A stretch of 64,000 nucleotides of DNA from Lanius collurio (taxonomy: Eukaryota; Chordata; Aves; Passeriformes; Laniidae): NCBI GenBank assembly GCA_020086605.1, contig JACBWW010000049.1, positions 1,506,523 through 1,570,522 of the forward strand. Reading direction: 5' to 3'. How positions within the stretch are numbered: position 1 is the stretch's first letter; every line of letters begins with the position of its first letter. Shown piece by piece: positions 53,137 through 64,000 of the stretch. The notes under the pieces are model-generated. The model had not been told where the DNA came from. It saw only the letters and a list, made by a program, of their open reading frames with translations, and did no database searches. The position numbers were made by a program, and so were the translations under genes.

Positions 53137-56100
53137 AGGCCAGGGACAGCATTTCCACTCTCAAAGCTTGCTGAGTTTATCTCCCCTAAATACAGCACCT
53201 TCCTGCAGTAGGAAAAGGCCAGGATTTCAGTCATGTGCTATTTTTTTTTTTATAAACCAAGGCTAAAAAGATAGTAGGACCTGGTAAGGAAAGAAGTTAT
53301 GAGACCTGACAGCTTAATTCTTGCCATGACTAGAAACTCATAAAGATTTTTAAAAACCTCTACTTTTGTTACTTTAATGCAAACTTTTCATAGGCAATCA
53401 GTATAAATACACTTACTGAGGCTAACAGGCCTTATCCTTGTTTTATTACCTCAGCAAAAAGGTGGAGGAGTGCTCCAAAGTTCTCTGAAGTTACTGAAAA
53501 TCTTACTTTTCCACTCGAAAGGTCACAAAGAGCCTTTCAGTTCCTCTTGAAGAGGGTCTGACCTGCCTGAAATAGAGGTGCAGGGATCATGAAACTTCAC
53601 CTAAGAAATGCTATTAGTTCCTCTCTGACCTGCCAATAACCCCATTCAGAGGTGACTTAAATGAAAAATAATTTTTAAAAAAATCAAAGGAGAACAAAAG
53701 CCATGAGGACATATAGAGTAATTTGTTTTTCTTTTTCAGGTTGTATCTGCAAAGCTTTTGTTGTTGTATAAACCTTAGAGTAAGAGTCAGAGTTCTCTAT
53801 TGACATGAATACTGGCTATTAGGTTGATATTTATATATTGGCTTGGGTACATAAGAACAGGTTTATCTTCAGCAGTGCCATTTGTTCTGTTTATTAGTGG
53901 AAGATGCTCTTTGTCAAGATGAAAAAAATTATATAGGTGGACATGAGAAGTTTTCTAGACTAAAAAAGTAAATATTTTGACATGCACTTCTGACATGCTC
54001 TCTCACTTTTGAGAAATACACATCTCTAGCTGGAGCAGCTGTGGCAGCCTCTTTGGATGAGTCTTCATGAGCAGTTTTCAGTCTGCTCAAATGCTTTTGG
54101 ATTTTATGGTGTAGAGATTAAAAGAGGAGTTTGGGAGAAGTGGCTCTGTAAAGCAAAACAACTGCAACCAACCCATTGCTCCTCCTTTGGGGCAGACTGG
54201 GGGATGAGGAGGAAAACAGGGAAAAGCCAACTGACTGCAGCCCTGGCAACAGGGGGAATTAAACTGTTGGACTTGTAGACAGCCAAAGTACTCATTTTTC
54301 CCCCATCTATTTCCCATAAGCACAAAGCACAAAGCTGTCCATGGTAGATTAAAGCACTTTTCTAGCTAGTTTAATCCAAGCATGACACCTGGAAACTTCT
54401 CTGAACAGCTCATGTTACACCACGATTCCTACTGAGGGCTGAATGTGGCATCCTTTGCTTTCCATTTTTGTGTCCCATCAACAACAGCCCAATTTGCTTT
54501 TGTATCCCCTCCAAGGCTCTGCAGTGTGAGGTGCATCCATCCACGAGATCAGCACAGCCCAGCAGGATTATAAAGTCTGTCCAAACTCTTTTACAACTAC
54601 CTGCATTTGAGGAGAGGCAGGTGGAGGTTGTTGTTTTGTTTGCAAACTCTTGGATGCAGCCATTGATTTAATAGTTTAATAATTAATCAGGGAGGAAAGA
54701 CTGAAGGCATTTGTAAAGGGCTGATGGGAAATTGATGGCAGGGAGAGCACGTTGCTGCTCAGAAATAAGGAGACTGGGCTGGGAAAAATGATACTTTGAA
54801 TATTTAGAGAGGCTAGAAATATTCAGTCTCAGTTAGAAAAGGACTTTAGCTTTTTATCTTTCCATGCAGAAGTGGCTGAAAACACCTCTTGCTTTGTGAG
54901 GTGAAAAGAGGAAGACATTTGGCTCTCCAATGCCCTGCTGCTGGTCGTGGAGGGGAGGCATGGCAAGGATGTTCCTCTCCCAGGATTTTCTCTCCATCTT
55001 TTCTATGCTTTGTACTCTGAAAGTCTTCTTTCCCAGGGATCTTTAGAAGAAAAGGAAGATATTCTGTAACTTCAAGAAAAGGACTATGCATTGCCTTTTT
55101 GTGTAGAAATCACAGTCAAGTATCTCTAAACTAAACCTCTGCTGCTGAATCCATCATGATTTGGGGAAGAGATTATTAATGAATTTAATTTAAAAAAAAC
55201 CCCAACACCAAATAAGAAACACAAAGGAAATGGTTTTATAATGGGCTCTGATTTCTCCTTTGCCCAGAGAAAATGTGTTTATCTGACTCATCTGAGCATC
55301 TTCAGCTGCCTCTTGGCAACTGAACTTGACTACAGCTAAATAATTTTATTTCTGTATTTTGCAGGTTTGCTTCCAGTTGCACTTTTTGGAGTTAAACACC
55401 AGCCAATGACTAGAACATGAGAAGCAGTTCCCTGGATTCATTGTCATTTAAATAAGACACCCAGCAGTCCTTACACTAAAAAAAATGCACCAAACTGTTA
55501 ATTGATTTTTAAAGGAGAATTATGATGCTTTTAACAAGCCACTTATCTTGCTAAGCATTGCTGGGGTAGTGTATCTTCCCCTGAAATGGCTGTTCCACAA
55601 TGTGAGTCCCTAATTGCTTATAAAGCACACTGTTTATTGAGTATTAGCTCTGGCATAGTTGTTTATTACAGGAGTGCACTGCTTAATGCTTGTAAAAAGC
55701 CATCCAACTTAAATATGCCCTGCCTTGCCTCTTACCCTCCCATGAACACACACTCTCCATCCCTAAGTTTGCAGTGGGAAGGGAGGGAAAAGTGTTAGCA
55801 GAGCTGTGGAGAGCCAGAGGAGGTTGCCTGGTAACTGTGAGGAAAGGATCTGACTCAGGAGTGTGCCAACTATTTATTATCTCCAGTGCTCTGCCTACAA
55901 TTAACAGGTCAGCGACCCGGGGAAACATTTCAGATTAAGCCAAACCATCAGCTGGACAAATGTGCCTCAGGTACTGCTGTGTGCTGGACCCATGGAGGAA
56001 GGATGAGCCAGGGGCACCCTGCAGCCTCCTGGTGCTGAGCCACGTGCTCTGTTATCAATGGGAGACAAGAAACCTTCAGCTCGTGTGATCTACAGGCAGC

Positions 56101-56644
56101 AGGGCTGCAATTGCCTTCTTGTTCCATGGGCATTTGTCATTTCTTTTCCTGGGATGGGTAGTATTTTCAGCTGTAGGGAGGAAAATGCCAGCAGAGAGAG
56201 AAGACAAGGGCACAGATATACTGATACAATTTAGTTATAACTCCTTTTTCAGTCCTGGAATGACTTCTCCAATTTGCTGTTCTTGTGAGGAGTAAGGAGG
56301 TGGATTTATCATCCCTTAGTCTCCCCTGCACAACTGAAGCAGGCAGGTAGGAGGATGGCCAAGGATGACACTCAGTTTCTGATTTCTTCTTTCCCATAAA
56401 GTTATAAAACCTCTTTTCCTGTCAACAGAGCTGCCTGGGCTGTAGGAGTAGCTGAAGAAGTGTACTCTGGGTTTGACAGAGATTGGTGAGTAGTGGGATG
56501 GGATTTGCTGAGTGAACAACTCTTGTAATCAGGTTTTACTGCACCCTTTAGTTGGTTTTCTTGATCTCAGGATTCAATTTGCACCTGTTTTTGGTGTATT
56601 TACCAGTGGCCATGTCCCAAGACTCTTCACAAAGGAATGTCATG
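53137..56644. other. Unique noncoding DNA
   Basis: A T11 run lies at 53241-53251, and an A-rich patch (TTTAAAAAAAACCCC) near 55190. No repeat family, RNA gene or coding sequence is recognised. Confidence 0.5.
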
Positions 56645-56942
56645 AGATGGGGGTTGGCCTCTTCTCACTGGCAGCTCCTGACAGAACAAGGGGAAATGGC
56701 CTCAGGTTGTGCCAGAGGAGGTTCAGGATGGATGTTGGGCAAAATTTCTTCACTGGAAGAGTGGTTGAGCATTGGAACAGGCTCCACAGGAAAGTGGTGG
56801 AATCACCATCCTCAGAAGTGTTCAAAAGCACAAATGGATGTGGCACTTTGTGGAGTGGTTTAGTGGGCATGGTGGTATTTGGTCAAAAGCTGGACTTGAT
56901 CTTGGAGCACTTTTTGAGCCTTGATGGTTCTGTGATTCCAAG
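56645..56942 (+). mobile_element. CR1 LINE 3' region (sense)
   Basis: GGGGTTGGCCTCTTCTCACT, GACAGAACAAGGGGAAATGG, CCTCAGGTTGTGCCAGAGGA, GGTTCAGGATGGATGTTGGG, AACAGGCTCCACAGGAAAGT, GGTGGAATCACCATCCTCAG and AGTGTTCAAAAGCACAAATG, then GGACTTGATCTTGGAGCAC and TTCTGTGATTCC. It is about 298 bases, 3'-complete and 5'-truncated. The plus frames of 103 and 156 codons across it are repeat-derived. Confidence 0.92.
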
Positions 56943-59900
56943 AGATCAGCCCAAAGTTGATCCCCAGACAAGGAGGACTTGACATTGGAGGATAATTTTA
57001 CTTTTCAGCCTCTAAATATGTGCTTCTTGCAAATACAATTTCTCCATTCTCCTCTCCAATGAAACCTTTACACCATTTTGCTGGGAAAAGGACAATTATA
57101 TGAGACTGGCACGTCAGCTTCAGATTTAAAGGCATCCAAGTGAGGTTTGCATAGAGATTTCTGCTGTTTGAGATCTAGTCAGATCTTTGTTGATGAGCTG
57201 GATGAATTCTTAATGTTTCATCTGTCTTGTCAACCTATTCTAACACAAGATTTCTCTCTGTTTAATCTCTTAGACACTTTATTTTGTTAGCAGCAGAGCA
57301 CAGAATCGTGTTCCTTTGCAGTATTCTCAAGGGCTTTATGAATCTTCCAAAAGACCTTTAAAATTAGAAATTACCAGCAATCTTTGTACCACCAAAGCTG
57401 TGGCAACAGTCAATTTCCTGACTGTTTGAAATTAAATACTGTTGCCCCACTTAATGCCATGATTTGGATAAGTTGATTTCTAAGGGAGCTCAGGAAGCTG
57501 CAGCAACTTACTTTTAAGTGAAAGTCGCTTTGAAGGAGACCATTTGGGATTTTAAATGGCCTTAAATGGAAAAATCCAAATCCACAGTAAAACTAAATGG
57601 GAGGGTCTCTGGAGATGGTGTGCTTCAATGAGCTTCACTCACTAAGCTTATTAAGAAAAATGTCAGCAAATATGCCACTGAAAAATCCACAGTGTATTTC
57701 TGCTACCATCAAAAATGTTACAGTCCGAGACTACACTGCTCTATATTTGTATCAACTGGTTAATTAAATTACACAGTGGTAGTTTAACTCACTGGGAAAA
57801 GATTTTCCTTTGGTACGAATAGCTGAGTTAAAGGCTGTGACTGCACCACAGAAAAGGCAAGATTATACAATTTATAAATATAGATACACAGACAGACATT
57901 TAATTTCAGGTGTATATAATTTTTACAGTTATCACTGTTCTGGATCAACAAGCTGTGCTAAACTACATCTCATCTTGCAGAGAGATATCAATTCTTGATT
58001 TTTAAATACTGTCAACAGAAGTTTAAGCACCTTATTAAAGTGAAAAGAATCAAGTATTTGACTGTGTACTCTCAAAACCTCATATTTGTAAATATTCTAG
58101 TATTTATTCACACCTTTGTAACATTTTTAAAATTGATTAAATGCCTGTTTGTTGATCTGGAAAGGATTGCAGGCTAGTTTCATTATGAAATCAGCTTGGA
58201 ATGGTCACACCTGCCTTGATCAAGATGCTTCCAGTATCTACAACCAAACTACTTGTCTAGACTACTTTTAGAGCCAGTGGAGCACTTTCCTGCACTTTTA
58301 GGAAAATCTTTCATCTCACTGTAAAATAATTGTCTACAATCAGTCACGTGGATTCTAAAAATGAATATTTGTGTCCATTGGCTCTATTGGAGCTGGGTGT
58401 TAACAGCTCAGCTGCTGTGCTGCACCTTGTAGAGGTGGAATTAATCTAACACACATGGTCTGAAGGGCTGAATTCTAACCTGTGCCATCTGCAGCCCCTC
58501 AAGAACAATGGGCTCTTCACAGACGATCAAGTCACCATCTGCTGATGCAACCACAGGTTGTTGCCTTGGTCGTTTAGGTCAGGAAGAAGAAAAGTAACAG
58601 AAGAAAGTGGTGAGTTATCTTTGTGCTTGTCTCTTATGCAACTGATTCCTGCACCTGTTCTGACAGAATCACCAAAGGCTTTTGAAGAGGAACTCAGAAA
58701 AGCTGAAGAATCTGGGTGGTTGAAAACATCCACAATAATTTATCTTCATTGCTTCTTCCATCCCCACCTCTTGTCTCCAGCTCTTCTCTCGTGATGCTGT
58801 ATTTCTTGGGCCCTGCTGTCGTGTTTCCTTCTGAAGACATAAATTACCCCTGACTAAAATCTCCAACAAGGTCATGAGACAGGTAGGGAAGGACCTTTTA
58901 GGTCAGTTTGGTTGCCTTCAACCCAGTAGAACTGATCTATCACCTCTTGTGTAAGGGTGAAGTGAGAATGAGGGGTCAAGAAATGCATGTTTTGTGGTTA
59001 TCTTAGGTCAAAAGAAACTCTGATTAGGTTTGTATAACTTGGATAACGTTGGTGCAGTTACCCTGATCTGCATAATCACTGTTGGATGAGCAGATAATTA
59101 CTGGTAAAAAAATTTAATTGCATGGATTTATTTGAGCTGTGATCATAATGAAAACATTACTATGTGTTAAGATATTAAAAGAACCAACATAACCTCCACA
59201 AGATGAGTTGGGATGGGCTACAGGTGCCTACAGGTAAAAGAGGTGGGAATGACGATCTTCCAAGATGTCACTTGGAAAAGCACCTGTGGCTTTGCTGTGG
59301 AGCCCTTAAAGCCACTCTAAATATCATGAGCCCATGAAGTTTTTTTTGGTAAGGGAACATTTTGGAGTGCCATGGCAATATCTGCTGGGTTATGCTGTAT
59401 TTACCTACATTCTACCTTGGGTGGTCTTTAAGGTCCCCTTCCTACCCAAACCATCCTGTGCAACCTATGACTCTGCTTTTATCAGAAGAGCATGGGAGTT
59501 AAACCACAGAATTTAGGGTTTTGTCTTATAATTTCTCTTTGAAAATGGCCAGTTCCAGCCATTCCTGATATCCTGTCAGGATTCATTTCCACTGAGAGAA
59601 CAGTAATGGAGGTTTCTTCATCTGGACTGGTCACCTATCCTCTTTTCTGAGTGGAGGCAAAGAGCTTTTGTGCACACCTCATTTCCTCCTGAACTGACCA
59701 TCCAAAACAAGTCATACCTGAGGAGTATTTGATTCCTCCCATGATCTGTAAGAGCAGCTGCCATTTCATCTGTACATTCATGTTCTGTTTCAGTGCATGG
59801 CAGTACTTCAGTGCAATCCTTTTAGTAAAATCCTGTCAGTACCATCCTTTTTCAGCACAATAAGGTGAAAAGGGCAGAATTGGCAGCTCCAAACAACCTT

Positions 59901-61236
59901 TTCTCAAACCAATCCCTCCCTTCTTCAAGTTCTTCTTCATGCAATGGGTCCTCCAGCCAAGACTTTCCTTCTTTTGCCTCCTGAGGAGTTGCTAAAATAA
60001 CTTGTTTAGCAAGTCTGCTGTCAAAATTGTGCTTTGATCTGCCTGCATTTTCCTCTGCAGTGTTTGCATGGATGTAATCAATTTGTAAGAAGGTAATCAT
60101 GCTCTTTTGCTTCTTTTCCTAAGCCTGCAGTAGATAAATGTATTAACACTGTGATAACAATCTTGGAACTGCTTCTAATCCAGTAATAACTCTCCCACTG
60201 ACCTGTTAGCTGTATTATTCATAGTTTTCAAAGGAGGATATTGAAGGCAAAATTACCACTACTTTGCTTAAATCTGGACACACATCACTGAGAGAACCAT
60301 GAGATACGTCAGGGGAATTGGTCACAGGATGAGAAGGAACAGTGTGATGAACACAATGGAAGAAAATCCTCACATACAGGGACAAAAAAAACCCCCAACC
60401 AAATAAACCCAACCCCAAACTCACCCAACAGAGGTCAATTTTTAAATTATCTCAGAAGTGGTAGAAAGGAAAAATTGGTAGAGCCATCCTGAACCCCCCT
60501 TACCCCACCTGATGTGTTGTCCCTATGCATTCATTCAGATGTAAAGCCAGAAAAAAACCCTTTCTATTTACAAAGAGTAGCTTTTGTAAACACACTTTTC
60601 TAGTGATGGCTATTTTATTGTCTGACTGATGCACTGTGGGGAGCACAATTCTAAGTTTTCCTGTAGGCTACATTTTTTATTTTACAGCCAGATGTCACAA
60701 TAAAATTGTATAAGAAGGAACGATACAAATAAGATGCCAAATTGAGAAAAAATAATCAGCTCGGGGAGGAGGAAAACACATTTCAGTCTTCAAAACATCA
60801 GCAGAAACTCTTATAGTTCCATTATGAAAATAGATTACATTCTTAATATAAAGGTCTGATATGCTCTGTAATACTATATTGTCCTGCACAGAGTTGTTTT
60901 GTGAAAAAGCTCTATTATAAATATTCTCTTGCTAAATCTTTTCCGCTGTACCTTATAAATACATAAAATCTATTTGCAACTCAGTTTTGGTTACCACTTT
61001 GATGCATTTTGAGAAAAAGCACCGTAAGAGTTGCTCGTTCTCCAGCATATTTTAGGGGTGACTTTAATGTGTTCCCCACATATTTTGATAAAGAGGGCCC
61101 CAGAGGCAGCTGAATTACCAAAATTCTGCTGAAGTCAGAGCATTAATGATGCCATGAAGATTTTTTGCCTTTCCTTTTATGCCTTTTTACAACTTCTGTG
61201 TTCTTAGTGCTTTTTGCCTGCATTCTTGGCCTTGTT
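56943..61236. other. AT-rich unique noncoding DNA
   Basis: Mostly unremarkable. A possible very decayed sense CR1 tail (GGTGGTCTTTAAGGTCCCCT, then TCCTACCCAAACC) lies at 59418-59475 and is listed separately. No RNA gene or coding exon is supported. Confidence 0.5.
59418..59475 (+). mobile_element. Possible decayed CR1 tail (sense)
   Basis: GGTGGTCTTTAAGGTCCCCT then TCCTACCCAAACCATCCTGT loosely matches the CR1 end (GATGATCTTTAAGGTCCCTT, then CCAACCCAAACCATTCTATG). Only about 55 bases remain and the terminus is degraded. Confidence 0.45.
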
Positions 61237-61570
61237 TGTTCAGCTGGGAGACTCAACATTTTAGAAGCTCTGTAGGTAGGGGTCAGTGTGCCCCAGACCC
61301 CAAGGTCCTCTCCAGGACACATTCTGTAAACTGAGATAGAGCCATCCAGGGGAAGGTCCCTTGGGGAGGGGAGGGCTCATTCAAGCCTCTCATTGGGGAA
61401 TTTTTGATAGATCTGCTAATTAGTAACACCTAGAATGTTATACCAGATCTTTTGGGGGTGTGCATTGCAGTGGGCACTGAGGTGAGTTCCACCTGGACGT
61501 GGTGCACCTAAGGATCCTTAAAATAAATACCAAGGTAAAATCCCTTTTTCCCTTCTAACCGTGTTTGACA
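61237..61570 (+). mobile_element. Probable solo LTR with near-matching 6-bp flanks
   Basis: The interval runs from TGTTCAGCTGGGAGACTC to ACCGTGTTTGACA, 334 bases with TGT...ACA ends. Flanks are CTTGTT (61231-61236) and CTTGAT (61571-61576), matching at five of six positions. Inside are GTGTGCCCCAGACCCCAAGG, TCCTCTCCAGGACACATTC, GGGGAAGGTCCCTTGGGGAG and CCTAGAATGTTATACCAG, then an AATAAA in CTTAAAATAAATACC, 40-50 bases before the end. I recognise the block from CCCCAGACCCC to the end as an avian LTR. The left 45 bases are less certain. Six-base duplications are typical of betaretrovirus-like (ERVK) elements. Confidence 0.58.
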
Positions 61571-61576
61571 CTTGAT

Positions 61577-62108
61577 TTTAAGACCAAGAAAAAGCATCAT
61601 TAAGAAGGTGCAGTGTTTTTGGCTTAGTATGTAATATTTATATCACTTAAGATATTTAAATCACTTAAGGTGGGTTTTTTTTCTAATCCAGCTGTGAGGT
61701 GGAAGACGAGGATTCAATTTCCTTGACCTGCAGGAATTTGTCATCACATTAATCCTTTTTAATGGAAAGTCTGAGGTGTAACACAGGCAGGAGTGTTGCT
61801 CTCTGCTCTTGGAGCCATACACTGCATCTTGAAATTTGTTCAAGGGAAGAAAACATAAAAATTACATAGGCTGCTAAGTTGTTTTGGGTTTGTGTTTGTT
61901 TTTTGGTTTTTTTTTTTCTGGAGCCCTGGCCCACCATGAAAAGCAGGCCTTGTTCTTTTTGTGCAATATTTATATGCCCCTACCTGACTGTAGAAAAACC
62001 TGTGAGGCAGAACTACTGGAGAAAGGAGTCCCTGCCCTCTAGGCCACATCTCCAGCCCCTCTCCAGTGCATGTTTGAACATACTGTGCAAAGCAGAGAGA
62101 ATCAGACC
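61577..62108. other. Noncoding stretch with T-rich patches
   Basis: TTTTTTGGTTTTTTTTTTTC lies near 61898-61918. No gene is recognised between the LTR and the last CR1 stub. Confidence 0.5.
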
Positions 62109-62172
62109 ACAGAATTATAGAATTCTTTGGGTTGGAAGGGACCTTTAAAGGTCAGCTTGTCCAACCCCACGA
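62109..62172 (-). mobile_element. CR1 3'-end stub (antisense)
   Basis: ACAGAATTATAGAATTCTTT, then GGGTTGGAAGGGACCTTTAA, then AGGTCAGCTTGTCCAACCCC. The element retains the terminal repeats and about 60 bases of body, then becomes unrecognisable. Confidence 0.85.
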
Positions 62173-64000
62173 TGCAGATGAGACTTTGGAATCTCCAAAA
62201 CCTGAGCTGCTCCCTTTGCCCAGTGGGTAAAAACCACCTCAGTCTACTTTTCTATTGTCCCAAATGACCAAATTCTAAATAAAACACTTTTAATGAAGCA
62301 TTTCTGCTAATTCATAAGAATGTTGTGTTCGGTGCCCCCAACCCTCTTCTTTTGTTTTAAATTAATATGAAAAAAAAAGTTTATTATTTCCATCTTGAGT
62401 CACATTGAACTGGATGTTTGCATTATCTTTAATTTTGAGGGTGGACAAGGGGTCAGCCCCTAGACAGTTTTTCATTTTGCACAGCCAGCAGGATCAAGCA
62501 CCTGGTGTGAGTTTATAAACCAGTGTTATAGCGAGTTCTGCATGAAAACCTACTCTGAGAGAGCAAGAACACATTCCACTCAATAAAAGAATAATAAAGT
62601 GTCAGGTAGGAAATAAATATTGAAATGCATTTCCCACCAGGGAAATCTCTTTACAGTAACTAATTTAGATGGAGAATAAAACAAAAAGACCCCATATTTC
62701 AACCTTGGCAATAACCTGTCACCAAGCACCACTCACCTCTTGTCTCTGCTCAGACCTGACACCTGCATGAGAAGAAGAGGTGACAACTGCTTTGCTCTCA
62801 CCCTTTATAAATCAAATCAAATAAATCATGAATGAAAGGAGTTCTTGCAAAATAATAATGGTGCATTAGGGTCCCTTGGACATTCTTGAGCAGCAAGGAC
62901 AAGGATTTTCCTCTCAATGCTGTCAGTAATTATATGAGATACCACAGGTGAAGGGATTGCTCTGGAATTCTGTCAAGAAATTAAACTGCTTACATGGTGA
63001 AGGCAAAGCCTTTTGGTTGCTCGTGGTGGTTTTCTTGTTTAAACTTCTCTGGAGATTAAAACTGAGGTTGGATGAACGATGCTGAAGGTGTTAACATGTT
63101 GGGTACCTGTGGTGGCATGGGCTGGAAACCATGACAAGGTGAGTGATGTTTGACTTCCCTGGAAGTAGAAGCAACAAAGTGGTGGGTAGGACCCACAGAG
63201 ACTGTCCCTGCTGTCCCCTGTGTCCCTGTCCATCCTGGCTTCACCTTGTGCTCTCTCTCATGGACAAACTCCCCACTTCCCTGCACCACCTCTGGGGGTG
63301 ACTTTGTGGGTCTGGCTGGCACAGGTGCCTCTGTAGGGTTACACACGTCCTGGGGGTGCCTGTGCATCACCCACCTGGGATGGGCTGGTATTGCAACCTT
63401 TCCCTGCAAAACCAGATGTTCCCCCTCTGTGACCACAGGGAAGGTCACAACTCTGGTTTTGTCTTCATTCTGCTGGAAGCAAAAATGGGAAGAGCAGCAC
63501 GGTGCCTTCTCAGCAAATGGAAGGAAAACACCAGCAGATGAATAGATAAAACAGGGGGGGGTGGAAAATCTGCCAAGGATCACAGTTCCTGCCTGCAGAA
63601 AGCCCATGTCTGAGCTGTCCCCTTTCTGGAACATATTTCCTTTGTCCCTGACTACCTGGAGTAAAGAATCAAGGCCTTGTCAGGGTCCTTCCCTGATGTC
63701 ATCTGTCAGTGTGCAGAATCCAGAAGATTAGAGTGACTGTTTCCTAAAGGCTGAAAGGGAATTTCCCTTTAAATGCCAATATCTACCCTCCCAGGTCCTT
63801 TGTAACCTCTGGGTAGGCTCATCCTCTCTCAGGCCTCTTGGATAACCTCTCCCAACCCCTTCAGTGCTTGTTTCTCTTTGCTGTGCTCTACAGCTCAGTC
63901 CAGGCACGAGGCTGTGCCTCACACAGAGACCTCTAGGACTGGCTGTGCCCTCCTGGGATGCCTCAGATGACCCCCATGGGGCTGATGTGGCACAGGACAG
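62173..64000. other. Noncoding DNA with one longer minus-strand frame
   Basis: A 192-codon frame on the minus strand (63056-63634) is the longest outside simple repeats and gaps. It is Pro, Val, His and Gly rich and unrecognised. A competing 131-codon plus frame covers 63150-63545, so coding status is doubtful. A G9 run lies near 63555. The window end shows nothing else. Confidence 0.4.

Noticed and set aside
52529..53266. Frames of 174-214 codons around 53 kb
   Set aside because: They cross the second gap, and their readable parts are CR1 sequence.
1..64000. CRISPR arrays, operons or phage-like modules
   Set aside because: The DNA is vertebrate. There are no regularly spaced repeats with unique spacers, no dense one-strand gene runs and no ribosome-binding-site pattern.
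1..64000. tRNA, rRNA or familiar microRNA genes
   Set aside because: No cloverleaf with GGTTCRANNCC-type T arm, rRNA block or microRNA seed hairpin that I know was seen. This was reading by eye, and tRNAscan or Infernal would be decisive.

Overview
The window looks like intergenic or intronic DNA from a bird, most likely a songbird. The evidence is about twenty fragments of CR1, the dominant avian LINE, in both orientations, plus seven LTRs or LTR pieces of types I recognise from avian (mostly passerine) endogenous retroviruses. Two runs of N (399 and 356 bases) show that this is a draft assembly. I find no bacterial-type genes and no convincing multi-exon gene. Nearly all short open frames are chance frames or lie in repeats.

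Layout. 1-7.7 kb is mostly unique AT-rich DNA with one short CR1 tail and a striking polypyrimidine satellite (5016-5501) whose interrupter unit is TTCCTGGAATCC. 7.7-12.3 kb holds a CR1 stub abutting a truncated LTR, a possible signal-peptide exon (8366-8474) and an AT-dinucleotide tract broken by the first gap. 12.7-17.3 kb has four CR1 fragments, one of which ends in an expanded ATAGA microsatellite. 18.8-31 kb is the retroviral part: a 511-bp LTR with a 5-bp target duplication, an antisense LTR near 25 kb, a 460-bp LTR with a 4-bp duplication, and an antisense LTR at 30.5-31 kb. A CR1 endonuclease-domain relic lies between the last two. 33-45 kb carries further CR1 copies, including a roughly 1-kb antisense copy directly followed by a sense copy. 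45-64 kb is sparser: a candidate terminal exon, an AAT-rich microsatellite, a compact LTR, two head-to-tail CR1 pieces ending at the second gap, a CR1 3' end, a probable 334-bp LTR and a last CR1 stub.

No genes can be shown to work together. The window is best read as a record of CR1 retrotransposition and retroviral LTR insertion, most LTRs surviving as solo copies. The three items most worth testing are the array of about 20 GAS-like (TTCNNNGAA) motifs inside a GGAA satellite and the two possible exons. Family names and element ends come from pattern memory and base counting, not database searches.
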